A stretch of 64,000 nucleotides of DNA from Veillonella sp. CHU740 (GTDB taxonomy: Bacteria > Bacillota > Negativicutes > Veillonellales > Veillonellaceae). Shown here one piece after another: positions 9,073-17,192 of this stretch (its first letter is position 1; each line of letters starts with the position of its first letter). The translations under genes and the position numbers were made by a program. The stretch spans positions 124,001 to 188,000 of the forward strand of contig NZ_RQVD01000001.1 of assembly GCF_003992055.1 (NCBI RefSeq), written 5' to 3'. Under the pieces are notes generated by a model. The model had not been told where the DNA came from, made no database searches, and saw nothing but the letters and a program-made list of their open reading frames with translations.

Positions 9073-10011
9073 TTACTTACGTTCTAAGTCGCAGTTTATG
9101 GCATCTTTCACCCAATATAATGGTCGTTGTTTCACTTCTTCAAAAATTCGTCCTACATATTCACCGATAATACCAATACCCACTAGTTGTATGCCTCCTA
9201 AGAAGAAGATTGCCACACCAAGTGTAGCCCAACCGCTGATAACATTATCGGAGAAGAAATGAACGAATAGAATATGTCCAATCATAATGAGGCTCAATAG
9301 TCCACATAATAGTCCAATGTACAGCGCCAAACGCAAAGGCACTCGTGAAAATGCCGTAATTCCATCTAAGGCAAAGCGCATCATTTTCTTAACGCTAAAT
9401 TTTGAAGTCCCTGCAAATCGTGGAGGGGCCACAAAATGGAATTCATGCTGTACAAACCCTAAGTCACCTACGATGCCACGCAAGAATCTGCCGTGTTCTC
9501 GAAATGTTTTCAAGACTTCTAAAGATTTGCGATTCATCAAACGGAAATCGGATCCACCTTCAACGATAGGTACATTGGCTAATTTATTTAATATCTTATA
9601 GTAGTATTTAGACGTAAAGGATTTGGCCCAGCTTGCATCTTCTGTGGAGTCACGAATGGTACGAACCACGTCGGCTCCTTCCTCCCAATGCTTAACTAAC
9701 TCAGGAATCAACTCTGGTGGATGTTGCATATCTCCATCCATAGTAATCACCGCATCACCTTTGGCATAATCAAGCCCACAAGTCAACGCCAATTGATGCC
9801 CAAAGTTACGCGCTAAGAGCAATACTTTTACCTTCGGATCTTCTTTACCAATATAGCGCAACATAGCTGCACTATCATCACTCGACCCATCATCAACGAA
9901 AATAATTTCATGGTCATAGTCAAGAGTTTGCAATACTTCTTTTACTGTCGTATAAAATTTTCGAATGTTATCTTCTTCGTTATATACAGGCACAACAATG
10001 GATAGTAACAT
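9073..10011 (-). CDS. Family 2 glycosyltransferase with two C-terminal membrane segments (GtrB/DPM-like)
   Basis: 312 residues. The N-terminal GT-A domain begins LLSIVVPVYNEEDNIRKFY, with the metal/nucleotide motifs FVDDGSSDDS and ITMDGDMQHPPE, and the acceptor-side sequence SDFRLMNRKS. Two membrane helices at about 225-285 anchor it. This arrangement is typical of enzymes that load a sugar onto polyprenyl phosphate on the cytoplasmic face (GtrB, dolichol-phosphate-mannose synthase type) for later use outside the cell. The sugar is unknown and no flippase or partner is next to it. Own promoter upstream, and a ribosome site GGAGG before the ATG. Confidence 0.88.
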   Translation of the reverse strand: MLLSIVVPVYNEEDNIRKFYTTVKEVLQTLDYDHEIIFVDDGSSDDSAAMLRYIGKEDPKVKVLLLARNFGHQLALTCGLDYAKGDAVITMDGDMQHPPELIPELVKHWEEGADVVRTIRDSTEDASWAKSFTSKYYYKILNKLANVPIVEGGSDFRLMNRKSLEVLKTFREHGRFLRGIVGDLGFVQHEFHFVAPPRFAGTSKFSVKKMMRFALDGITAFSRVPLRLALYIGLLCGLLSLIMIGHILFVHFFSDNVISGWATLGVAIFFLGGIQLVGIGIIGEYVGRIFEEVKQRPLYWVKDAINCDLERK

Positions 10012-10040
10012 AGATCCTCCTTTTACTTCTTTACCTATCT

Positions 10041-10069
10041 ATTTTACAGGATTGAGCCATCTTTTGCAA
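10041..10069 (-). promoter_or_regulatory. Promoter of the glycosyltransferase gene
   Basis: TTGCAA (10064-10069) and TAAAAT (10041-10046) on the minus strand are separated by exactly 17 bases, about 30 bases before the ATG. Confidence 0.55.
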
Positions 10070-10073
10070 ACTA

Positions 10074-10288
10074 CGCTATATATGGCGTTCTTTCTCCGCT
10101 TTTGCACCTAGAACGTAAAGGGCGAACGCCATACACTTCTCCACAAATTTACGTTCCACTGAGAGTGCTCCGCTGTATATGGCGTTCTTTCCCCGCTTTT
10201 GCACCTAGAACGTAGGGAGCGAACGCCATACACTTCTCCACAAATTTACGTTCCACTGCGATTTGCTCCGAAGTGTATGGCGTTCTTC
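10074..10288. repeat. 97-bp tandem repeat, two copies plus a 20-bp partial third
   Basis: Copy 1 spans 10074-10170, copy 2 spans 10171-10268 (one extra base) and a partial copy spans 10269-10288. Copies differ at only about ten positions. Each full copy holds an inverted repeat built on TATGGCGTTC and GAACGCCATA, plus AGAACGTA and TTTACGTTC blocks, so the RNA can form a hairpin about 55 bases long. It fills the 3' end of the thiamine operon up to the promoter of the glycosyltransferase. There is no open frame of note and no U-run, so it is not a plain terminator. Confidence 0.85.
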
Positions 10289-10291
10289 TAT

Positions 10292-11113
10292 CTATATATT
10301 GCAATGCACTTGCTTCATGAAATCAGACATAATAGCTACGCCATTGAATGTATGATTTAAGCATTCAATATAATTATTCTTATGTATACCACCTAATGCA
10401 ACTCCTTTGACATATGGGTAATGATTCTTCATTTGTTGTAGTAATGTTTCCCCTCTACTAACACCAATACCAGGATGTCCTTCTTTACATAGTGTAGGAA
10501 AGATAGGACTAATCAAGACACACTCCAAATTAGGGATGCCTGACGATGCTAACAATCGGATATCCTCTTCATCATGCACTGTACTCCATAGTGTTACGGC
10601 ATTCCACTGTTGTTGCAGTGCATTCCACAGTTCTTGCTTTTCCAATTGCCAATAGCATATGAGGTTACTTGGTATATGAATCCGCTTGGCACGTTCCAAA
10701 ACGATCGCTAATTCCTCACGATTGGTAATGACTTTACCATGGTATACTACGGCATCCCCTATAGCATCACATAACTGAAGATACTCATGAAAGGGTAGGT
10801 CCGTGTCACGACACAGGGTGTACAGACTACTGTGATTTCTCATCCAACTATCTGCTTTAACACTATCTGACCTCTCCTTATGCAATCTATTGCTATCAAG
10901 ATTCCCGCTTACTGTAGATGTATATGAGCTATGTATATTACATGGTAAACTGCTTTTTTCTATAGTATTAATACAATGTTTACCATACTTTTGCATTATT
11001 TCTACTGCTCTAGACAGTGCTACACCATATGTTGCTAGGCTCATATCACCTTTCAGTAGTTGTCGATTCGTAATGACCACTAAGGTATCTATGGTTGGAT
11101 TATCGCTCTTCAT
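10292..11113 (-). CDS. TenI/ThiE-like protein, probable thiazole tautomerase, with an insertion
   Basis: About 273 residues from the ATG at 11113; the frame stays open further up to a GTG at 11134 and no ribosome site is decisive. The start TLVVITNRQLL matches strand 1 of the TMP synthase/TenI barrel, and the C-terminal half has STVHDEEDIRLLASSGI, LISPIFPTLCKEGHPGIG, VKGVALGGIHKNN and FNGVAIMSDFM, all family positions. The HxGQxD-type pyrophosphate/pyrimidine motif of true ThiE is not visible, while the His in TVHDEED fits the catalytic His of TenI. About 50 extra low-similarity residues sit between helix 1 and strand 2. As the last gene of thiS-thiF-thiG-thiH it would aromatise the ThiG product, as TenI does. 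Divergent copy; the function is an inference from position and motifs. Confidence 0.65.
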   Translation of the reverse strand: MKSDNPTIDTLVVITNRQLLKGDMSLATYGVALSRAVEIMQKYGKHCINTIEKSSLPCNIHSSYTSTVSGNLDSNRLHKERSDSVKADSWMRNHSSLYTLCRDTDLPFHEYLQLCDAIGDAVVYHGKVITNREELAIVLERAKRIHIPSNLICYWQLEKQELWNALQQQWNAVTLWSTVHDEEDIRLLASSGIPNLECVLISPIFPTLCKEGHPGIGVSRGETLLQQMKNHYPYVKGVALGGIHKNNYIECLNHTFNGVAIMSDFMKQVHCNI

Positions 11114-12296
11114 AGAGTACATCCACATAATCACTCATCACCACTTGCATACCTAGGGCTTTCACATCTTCCATTGCTTCCGCTACAGTTCTACTATCAG
11201 CGATTTCAAATTGAGCATCCCCTTCTTCTTGTTTCTTCTCTTCTGAAGAATGTTCTCCAATACCTGTGCTCACGCCAGCTGAAAGTTTTGTCGCTGCCAA
11301 TGGCAATACGCCATTTCTGAATCGAGCAGTCTCACGAGTTGAGATTGTAATATTGGCATAAGGCAAGAACAACCGATAAGCCAGAATCACTTGCAATAAT
11401 TGAGCTTCCCCTACATCACCGGGGTTAATAGTATCATCATTGACGATCGGGCGAAGTCGAGGACATGAGATACTAATTTCTCCATGGGGATACGCGCGCT
11501 GCAATAGATGTGCATGCAAGGCTGTGGCAAAGGCATCTTTTCTAAAATTGTCCAATCCCAACAAAGCCGCTAGCCCCACACCACGCATGCCGCCTCGTAA
11601 GGCACGCTCCTGCGTTTCTAGTCGGTACGGAAATACACTTTTATTGCCCAATAGATGCAATGTTTTATACTTTTCCCAGTCATAGGTTTCCTGAAAAACA
11701 GTCACATAATCACAGCCACATGCTCGCAAGTATTCATAATCTGCCACATTAGCAGGATATATTTCAACACCTACTACTTTAAAATATTTTTTTGCCAATT
11801 CACAGGCACGACCAATGTACGAGATGGGACTATGACGCTCGCTTTCACCAGTAAGAATTAAAATATCTTGCAATCCTGTTTTTGCAATATTCTTTAGTTC
11901 TTCTTCAATGCCTGCTTCATCTAATTTAGCTCGATGAATTTGATTTTTACAGTTAAATCCACAGTACACACACAGATTATCGCAATAATTCGAAATATAT
12001 AAGGGGGTAAACAAATAGACAGAGTTTCCAAAGTATCGTGTACGCACTGCTTTTGCTTTCTCTGCCAAGTCCTCTAAAAAAGATTCTGCCGCGGGAGAGA
12101 GCAAGACTTTTAATCCCTCTACATCAATGGTATCTTCTTTGAGAACACGGCGCACATCATCAGCCGTATAGTGGTCATACGTATAGTGTTCCCGTTCTCG
12201 TAATACAGTGTCTAAAATAGGGCTTTCAATTTGGTCCATATGGGGGCGATAGGTCCAACATGGATCCTCTATATGAGGTCTTGTTGTAGTAGACAT
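11100..12296 (-). CDS. thiH: 2-iminoacetate synthase ThiH (tyrosine lyase)
   Basis: 398 residues. Radical SAM enzyme that splits tyrosine into p-cresol and dehydroglycine for thiazole formation by ThiG under anaerobic conditions. The [4Fe-4S] cysteines are Cys105, Cys109 and Cys112 in YCDNLCVYCGF. The region LILTGESERHSPISYI and the C-terminal BATS-type domain (ISTRETARFRN, LSAGVSTGIGEH) fit ThiH. Having ThiH rather than the oxygen-dependent glycine oxidase ThiO suits an anaerobe. The ATG at 12296 has AAGGAA upstream. It overlaps the TenI-like gene and follows thiG by 26 bases in the TPP-controlled operon. Confidence 0.95.
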   Translation of the reverse strand: MSTTTRPHIEDPCWTYRPHMDQIESPILDTVLREREHYTYDHYTADDVRRVLKEDTIDVEGLKVLLSPAAESFLEDLAEKAKAVRTRYFGNSVYLFTPLYISNYCDNLCVYCGFNCKNQIHRAKLDEAGIEEELKNIAKTGLQDILILTGESERHSPISYIGRACELAKKYFKVVGVEIYPANVADYEYLRACGCDYVTVFQETYDWEKYKTLHLLGNKSVFPYRLETQERALRGGMRGVGLAALLGLDNFRKDAFATALHAHLLQRAYPHGEISISCPRLRPIVNDDTINPGDVGEAQLLQVILAYRLFLPYANITISTRETARFRNGVLPLAATKLSAGVSTGIGEHSSEEKKQEEGDAQFEIADSRTVAEAMEDVKALGMQVVMSDYVDVLYEER

Positions 12297-12322
12297 GACA
12301 TTTCCTTTCTATAAGCGTTCCA

Positions 12323-13114
12323 TTACCGTAAAAATCCAGTCAAAGGTGAAGATGCACTTCCCCCTACTTCAAGGGTTGGCCCTAGTTTTGACAAATATGC
12401 CAATCGACCTGCTTGGATGGCTAAGCCAAATGCTTTTGCCATGCCCCGAATATGACCTGCGGAAGCGACTGCTGTATTGGCCATAATCGCTGTGACGCCC
12501 ATTTCCATAGCTTCTGCAGCCTGGGATGGAGCCCCGATGCCTGCATCTACAATAATAGGCAAATCAATTTCATTCACCAATATTTTGATAAATTCCTTCG
12601 TTTGTAAACCTCGATTAGATCCAATTGGTGCTGCCAATGGCATCACTGCCGCTGCTCCTGCATTCACTAAATCACGAGCCACTTCTAAATCTGGGTACAT
12701 GTAAGGCATAACGATAAACCCTTCCTTGGCCAATATTTCTGTAGCCTTAATAGTTTCTCCATTATGTGGAAGGAGGTATTTAGAATCTTTCATAATTTCT
12801 ATTTTCACAAAATCTCCGCAACCTGTGGCCCGTGAAAGTCTAGCAATGCGTACTGCTTCCTCTGCATCTCTAGCACCACTTGTATTAGGGATTAATATAG
12901 TATCTTTCGGGATAGCATCTAATATATTTTCTACATCTCCACCCACCGCACGGCGCAAGGCAAGAGTAATCATCTCTGCTCCTGCCTCTTCTAAGACAGC
13001 TTCAATTAAATCAATAGAAAATTTACCAGACCCCAAAATAAATCGGGATTGAAATGTATGACCACCTAAGGTCCATGTATCTTGTGCTTGCATTGTTGCT
13101 ACAGATTGTGACAT
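12323..13114 (-). CDS. thiG: Thiazole synthase ThiG
   Basis: 263 residues from the ATG at 13114, chosen because AAGGAGG lies eight bases upstream; the frame is open further up but would overlap thiF. Barrel enzyme that joins 1-deoxy-D-xylulose 5-phosphate, dehydroglycine and ThiS-thiocarboxylate sulfur into thiazole phosphate. Seen: [34 protein letters not shown], the Schiff-base lysine at about position 104 in DFVKIEIM, and the phosphate-binding end [19 protein letters not shown]. Full family length, in an intact thiSFGH order. Confidence 0.96.
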   Translation of the reverse strand: MSQSVATMQAQDTWTLGGHTFQSRFILGSGKFSIDLIEAVLEEAGAEMITLALRRAVGGDVENILDAIPKDTILIPNTSGARDAEEAVRIARLSRATGCGDFVKIEIMKDSKYLLPHNGETIKATEILAKEGFIVMPYMYPDLEVARDLVNAGAAAVMPLAAPIGSNRGLQTKEFIKILVNEIDLPIIVDAGIGAPSQAAEAMEMGVTAIMANTAVASAGHIRGMAKAFGLAIQAGRLAYLSKLGPTLEVGGSASSPLTGFLR

Positions 13115-13127
13115 ATCCAGAGCCTCC

Positions 13128-13703
13128 TTAATCAATATCTTCTCCATGTAATAATTGAATCACTGCATTTGCCATGTGCCCTGCGCACACCATCACACGA
13201 GCTGCTGTAATTTTTCCAATAGAATCGATATCGCTTACGCCATCTCCACAAAGGTACCAACGATGGTGTCTGCGCTCGCGACGGATACCATTACTATCAC
13301 CCCAACCGGCCATGCCAGAGCAGCCTACTAGTAGTGGCTCTGTAGGATGCGTTAAAATGACCTCTGTCATCCACGCTTTTGTCACAGCTTGGTCTACGGC
13401 CTCCACAATCATGTCATGGCCTTCTACTAACTCTGCCAATCGCTCCGGTGTTAATCGTTCATCATGAGCGATGACTGTACAGTTTGGATTCATTCGATTG
13501 AGATGGGCTTTCATAGCCTCTACTTTCACAACCCCTACATCATTCACATCGTAATATTGGCGACCTAGATTGCTTTCATCTACTACATCAAAGTCCACGA
13601 TTTCCAATTGTCCAATTCCAGCACGACATAAAGCCGCAGCTACATGAGAGCCTACGCCACCAACACCAATGAGAAGTACTTTTTTATCCCCTAATGCTTG
13701 CAT
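13128..13703 (-). CDS. thiF: ThiS adenylyltransferase ThiF
   Basis: 191 residues, the short form common in anaerobic Firmicutes. E1-like enzyme that adenylates the C-terminus of ThiS with ATP. The nucleotide-binding loop is [20 protein letters not shown] at residues 10-29, and [15 protein letters not shown] follows with the Asp and Arg positions of the family. It lacks the C-terminal extension found in MoeB. Its ATG directly follows the thiS stop, with AGGAGG inside the end of thiS. Confidence 0.93.
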   Translation of the reverse strand: MQALGDKKVLLIGVGGVGSHVAAALCRAGIGQLEIVDFDVVDESNLGRQYYDVNDVGVVKVEAMKAHLNRMNPNCTVIAHDERLTPERLAELVEGHDMIVEAVDQAVTKAWMTEVILTHPTEPLLVGCSGMAGWGDSNGIRRERRHHRWYLCGDGVSDIDSIGKITAARVMVCAGHMANAVIQLLHGEDID

Positions 13704-13895
13704 TTAGCCACCTCCTACGAATGTAACTACTTCCATCGTATCTGCGGCACTTACACGTGTAGATGTCCAATCCGATTTCGAAAGAATCTTACCATTATAT
13801 TCCACAACAATACGATCGAGGCGGAATTGCAATGCTTCCAATACCTCTTGTACAGTTTGACCCGTATATTCATAATTGTTTCCATTTACTTTCAT
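13704..13895 (-). CDS. thiS: Sulfur carrier protein ThiS
   Basis: 63 residues. Ubiquitin-like carrier whose C-terminal Gly-Gly is turned into a thiocarboxylate that donates sulfur to ThiG. The sequence starts MKVNGNNYEYTG and ends VTFVGGG. I chose the second of two adjacent ATG codons (13895), since AGGAGG is five bases from it and only two from the first (13898). First gene of the thi operon after the TPP riboswitch leader. Confidence 0.93.
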   Translation of the reverse strand: MKVNGNNYEYTGQTVQEVLEALQFRLDRIVVEYNGKILSKSDWTSTRVSAADTMEVVTFVGGG

Positions 13896-13974
13896 CATGT
13901 CCTCCTTATTATGTGCAGATATACGCTGCTATCCACCACACTGATACTGCATTCAACACACTATCACATCTTAA

Positions 13975-14030
13975 TACAAAAAACAGCACGAAAAACCATA
14001 CCCGCGGTGGTATGCCCCTTCATGCTGTAG
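13975..14030 (-). terminator. Second hairpin terminator in the thi leader
   Basis: On the minus strand an outer stem (ACAGCATG with CGTGCTGT) encloses an inner stem (CATACC with GGTATG) and is followed by TTTTTT. It lies between the riboswitch terminator and thiS, so transcription of the operon has to pass two hairpins. Confidence 0.6.
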
Positions 14031-14124
14031 CACTCTATCGTCTCACTATTCTGTTCCTCTTGTACATCCACTTAGATGTACCTTCATTCTGTACCTATCT
14101 GTAATAACCATCCTGTGAAAGATA

Positions 14125-14154
14125 CAAAAAAAGGACATCCTGTTGGATGTCCTC
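14125..14154 (-). terminator. Expression-platform terminator of the TPP riboswitch
   Basis: AGGACATCC and GGATGTCCT pair in a 9-bp stem with a 4-base loop and a run of seven U on the minus strand, starting about 12 bases after the aptamer. Confidence 0.85.
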
Positions 14155-14162
14155 GGTATGAC

Positions 14163-14252
14163 GAATCAAACTTATCCTACGTTGGCATTATCCAAATCAG
14201 GTTATGGGTCAAAACTATCGTTTACTCTCAGCCACAAGGCTCCCCAAAGTTC
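14163..14252 (-). ncRNA. TPP riboswitch (THI element)
   Basis: The minus strand carries the conserved thi-box elements in order: GGGGAGCC, GGCTGAGA, then GACCC, ACCTGATTTGGATAATGCC and CGTAGGATAAG. The 5' AACTT and 3' AAGTT close helix P1. It starts a few bases after the promoter, is followed at once by an intrinsic terminator, and precedes thiSFGH-tenI, so thiamine pyrophosphate should switch the operon off by termination. Confidence 0.95.
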
Positions 14253-14258
14253 ACTTTC

Positions 14259-14287
14259 AGTATACGCTGATACGACATATTTTGCAA
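14259..14287 (-). promoter_or_regulatory. Promoter of the thi operon
   Basis: TTGCAA (14282-14287) and TATACT (14259-14264) lie 17 bases apart on the minus strand; the predicted transcript begins right at the riboswitch aptamer. Confidence 0.7.
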
Positions 14288-14332
14288 GTATGTGTATCAA
14301 TCTTTCTGCCTATTAGAGTATGTACTCTCGCA

Positions 14333-14989
14333 TTATCCTCTGCGAGCAGATACAGAGGCATAGTTTTTAATCACTACGATCGGCGTCATTTGACTGTCAT
14401 TACCAAATGGATTATCAATCAAAATCTGCGCAATTTGTTGTGGTTTTAGCCCACGACTATGACCTAAAATCGCAGCTCGTTTCAAGTCATTCACATCCGC
14501 TACACAAGCTCCATAGGCTCCCGTAGCTTTCATAATAGCATCTGCTACTGCATGTGGTTGCTTCGGCCCATACACAATGCATTTATCAAATGGTGGCATA
14601 GTACCTGTCACGTCATCAGTTAAAGACGCAGTACGTGCCATTTGATAAAACACACCAGACTTTTTAAATAGCTTTGCCACAGCCCCACACACAAAGGCGA
14701 ACATCATTTTCCATTCCCCTTCTTTGTCCATAGCTGCCTGCATACCATATACAGAAGCCATCGAACCATCAGGATGAATGAATCGATTTAAAAATTTTGC
14801 TTGCCAAGATAGACGTAACTCTTCTGGTCGAGTAAACTCTCGTTGCGTAATAGCCACTACGGATTCTGCGACACACACAATATCTTCAGGTCCCACATAC
14901 GGGCCTGCAAACTCTACGATGGCTTCTACGATATCATCTTTTTCAGTTAAAATGCGCGTAGGTATTGGTAAAAGTTCTAATTCTGCCAT
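14333..14989 (-). CDS. CofE-like F420-0:gamma-glutamyl ligase family protein
   Basis: 218 residues. Family markers are near the N-terminus, where ILTEKDDIVEAIVEFAG is followed by EDIVCVAESVVAITQRE, and in the C-terminal half, with KCIVYGPKQPHAVAD and NDLKRAAILGHSRGL. Genuine CofE adds glutamates to coenzyme F420-0, but no other F420 gene is present here and Firmicutes carry many members without F420, so the substrate is unknown; a glutamate-ligation reaction is only an inference. It is the last of four tightly spaced genes (thioesterase, murI, 15001-15540, this). The ATG at 14989 has AGGAGG upstream. Confidence 0.8.
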   Translation of the reverse strand: MAELELLPIPTRILTEKDDIVEAIVEFAGPYVGPEDIVCVAESVVAITQREFTRPEELRLSWQAKFLNRFIHPDGSMASVYGMQAAMDKEGEWKMMFAFVCGAVAKLFKKSGVFYQMARTASLTDDVTGTMPPFDKCIVYGPKQPHAVADAIMKATGAYGACVADVNDLKRAAILGHSRGLKPQQIAQILIDNPFGNDSQMTPIVVIKNYASVSARRG

Positions 14990-15000
14990 AGTGCCACCTC

Positions 15001-15540
15001 CTATTTACGCATAGCTACTTCTAACTCTTCTGCAGTTAGAGTAATTCTAGTTTTTGAAATACGGTATTCCTCACGGCCTACTACTTGATGATAAATGTCG
15101 ATAGGCATATTTGGGAAGCCCACTACATCTTTACGAATATTGCCATTTTTACCTGTCAAAATAACACGTAAGCGAATGGTTCCCCCTTTTCGTTGTTTAT
15201 ACACTAAGGCTTCCCAATATCCATCATGGCGTTCTTTATTCGCATCTGTCAGCCAAGAATGAATTTGCACATTGTCAAACTGCTCTTGTGGTAATAAATG
15301 GCGAGGAAACATATCCATAATCGTTCCATATTGTTTGCCTTTATTCACAAAGGGAATATCTGTTGTTAATACAACTTGATCAAAGCTAATATCTTCTACT
15401 ACAAATGGAGTACGACGCTTCACTAAAATCGTAATTCCTTCATTTCCTTGGCGCCATGCAAACACGCGATATGCAATATAGATAATCGCAATGATACAAG
15501 CAATCCACACAAGGGTATCTAATAGTGTGTAAATATACAT
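15001..15540 (-). CDS. Single-pass membrane protein of unknown function
   Basis: 179 residues. One N-terminal membrane helix at about residues 8-26 (LVWIACIIAIIYIAYRVF), then a soluble region of about 150 residues that is predominantly strand-like, with FDQVVLTTDIPFVNKGKQYG, RHLLPQEQFD and a final Glu/Lys-rich end. I do not recognise a family. It lies 9 bases after murI and 11 bases before the CofE-like gene, so it is co-transcribed with envelope genes; a role at the cell envelope is only suggested. Good ribosome site (GAGGG) before the ATG. Confidence 0.7.
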   Translation of the reverse strand: MYIYTLLDTLVWIACIIAIIYIAYRVFAWRQGNEGITILVKRRTPFVVEDISFDQVVLTTDIPFVNKGKQYGTIMDMFPRHLLPQEQFDNVQIHSWLTDANKERHDGYWEALVYKQRKGGTIRLRVILTGKNGNIRKDVVGFPNMPIDIYHQVVGREEYRISKTRITLTAEELEVAMRK

Positions 15541-15548
15541 AGTCCCTC

Positions 15549-16367
15549 CTATAATGTAACTAGCTCAGCCCGCAATGTAGTGTCACAGAAAATTTCTTGT
15601 ACAATCGGTGTGACTCTCTCTGCATGACTTGTTACATAAATCTTCATAGAACCAATTCGACCCGACTCTCGTTCCAAGTCTTCTCCATATAAAATAGCCC
15701 CTACTGCATCTGATGTTTCCCATGCAGGGTCTACAAATCGAATTTGATGATTCGTTAACTCCCGGAGTACAGGTTCCACCAAAGGATAATGGGTGCAACC
15801 TAAAATCGCGACCTCCACCCGAGCTTCTAACAATGGTTTTACATAGGCCTCTGCACAAGAGCGCAATTCATCATCGTTTAAATGACCTTCTTCGATACAA
15901 GCCGCTAAGTGTTCACAACCTTGCTCCACAACTTTCGCATGTGGTTTCAAACTGTGAATCGCATCAAGATGTTTATGGCTTCCAATCGTAGCTACTGTCG
16001 CCATAATCCCCAATGGACCTTTTAACTTACCTTTCATCTTGACCCGCAACGCATCATGAATCCCTTGTGCCATTCCTACAATCGGTACTGAAACATGGTG
16101 CGCCAATGTATCTAACGCTACTACGGAAAAGGTATTACAGGCAATTACGATGAGTTTGACCGGCTGCGCTACTAAAAACTGTGCAATCTTAGTAGCAATG
16201 GTTTTAATTTCTTCTATCGGTCTATTGCCAACAGGATTGTTAGCACTATCTCCAACGTAGACAAAGTCTTCTTCTGGAAATTCCTCTCTTAGCACCGATA
16301 ATACAGATAATCCACCAATACCAGAGTCAAACACTCCGATTGGTAAGTCTTTCTGTATGGGCGTCAT
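15549..16367 (-). CDS. murI: Glutamate racemase MurI
   Basis: 272 residues. Interconverts L- and D-glutamate in the cytoplasm, supplying D-Glu for peptidoglycan stem peptides. Seen: IGVFDSGIGGLSVLSVL, the catalytic pair Cys77 (IACNTFS) and Cys191 (LGCTHYPLV), and YVGDSANNPVGNRP. The ATG at 16367 has GGAGGAA upstream and starts three bases after the thioesterase stop. The window also encodes a probable D-amino acid aminotransferase (23960-24814), a second possible D-Glu route. Confidence 0.96.
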   Translation of the reverse strand: MTPIQKDLPIGVFDSGIGGLSVLSVLREEFPEEDFVYVGDSANNPVGNRPIEEIKTIATKIAQFLVAQPVKLIVIACNTFSVVALDTLAHHVSVPIVGMAQGIHDALRVKMKGKLKGPLGIMATVATIGSHKHLDAIHSLKPHAKVVEQGCEHLAACIEEGHLNDDELRSCAEAYVKPLLEARVEVAILGCTHYPLVEPVLRELTNHQIRFVDPAWETSDAVGAILYGEDLERESGRIGSMKIYVTSHAERVTPIVQEIFCDTTLRAELVTL

Positions 16368-16370
16368 TCC

Positions 16371-16781
16371 CTATTCCTCCTCTGCTACGGCTTTCATAGG
16401 TTTGAAAAATACATCTGGCAACCGTACAATTTTTCCGGTTTCTTTAGAAGTAAACACATTCTGTGTTTCCCCTGTGCAAATAAGAGCCTCATCTGACTCT
16501 CGTATGATTCGATACGTAAATGTACATTGTGCGCGAGACAAAGATGCCACTTGTAATTCCACACGTAATACATCATCAAAACGAGCTACTTCTTTATATT
16601 CACAGCTCACTTTTGTGATGGGAAATACAATACCTTCTTGCATCATATCCCACAAACTAATACCACAGCGGCGAAAATATTCAATTCGCCCCATCTCAAA
16701 CCATCGTAAATGATTCGTGTGGTGAGCAATCTCCATCATATCCGTTTCATAAAATCGGACACGTAACGATGTAGAAATCAT
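16371..16781 (-). CDS. YbgC-type acyl-CoA thioesterase (hot-dog fold)
   Basis: 136 residues. Starts with the family signature VRFYETDMMEIAHHTNHLRW, close to the FYDTD...NYLRWFE motif of 4-hydroxybenzoyl-CoA/YbgC thioesterases, including the aspartate of the active site, then FEMGRIEYFRRCG. These enzymes hydrolyse short acyl-CoA thioesters; the substrate here is unknown. First gene of the operon with murI. Confidence 0.88.
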   Translation of the reverse strand: MISTSLRVRFYETDMMEIAHHTNHLRWFEMGRIEYFRRCGISLWDMMQEGIVFPITKVSCEYKEVARFDDVLRVELQVASLSRAQCTFTYRIIRESDEALICTGETQNVFTSKETGKIVRLPDVFFKPMKAVAEEE

Positions 16782-16799
16782 GTATGTTACCTTTCCTAT

Positions 16800-16826
16800 G
16801 CAAGAAGAGGCTCCAAGGAGCCCCTT
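16800..16826 (-). terminator. Hairpin after the DUF1232 gene
   Basis: GGCTCC-TT-GGAGCC stem followed on the minus strand by TCTTCTT. The U-run is imperfect, so termination may be partial. Confidence 0.5.
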
Positions 16827-16829
16827 TTA

Positions 16830-17174
16830 CTAATCCATTGATCCAATAGGCACAAATTTTTGTGCTTGTTCTTTATGTGACGCTTTGATATATCGGTTAG
16901 CTACTTTCATAGCGATTGCCAATACGGCTACATCATCTAACCAACCAAGGCCCGGTATACTATCAGGAATAAAATCGATTGGTAGCACCAAATATCCTAA
17001 GGCACCAGCAATTACTCCTTTTACGAACTTAGGTGTATCTTCATCACGTAAACAATAATACAGCATAACTGCTTTTCTAGCAAACATAATATTACGGCCC
17101 ATACGATTTATAGTTGCTAAAAATTTGTCAGATGTAAAGGCTTTTCCATACTTAAGGATTTGTAATAGTTTCAT
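16830..17174 (-). CDS. DUF1232 (YkvA) family membrane protein
   Basis: 114 residues from the ATG at 17174, which has GAGAGG nine bases upstream; a TTG at 17183 is the alternative. The DUF1232 signature is clear: GYLVLPIDFIPDSIPGLGWL followed by DDVAVLAIAMKVA. Family members are small membrane-associated proteins of unknown role. It follows the phasin-like gene by 18 bases and probably shares its transcript. Confidence 0.88.
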   Translation of the reverse strand: MKLLQILKYGKAFTSDKFLATINRMGRNIMFARKAVMLYYCLRDEDTPKFVKGVIAGALGYLVLPIDFIPDSIPGLGWLDDVAVLAIAMKVANRYIKASHKEQAQKFVPIGSMD

Positions 17175-17192
17175 TAGTATCAACCTCTCTGA

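Noticed and set aside
10074-10288. Possible CRISPR array
   Set aside because: The repeats are contiguous 97-bp tandem copies without unique spacers, and no cas genes are present in the window.
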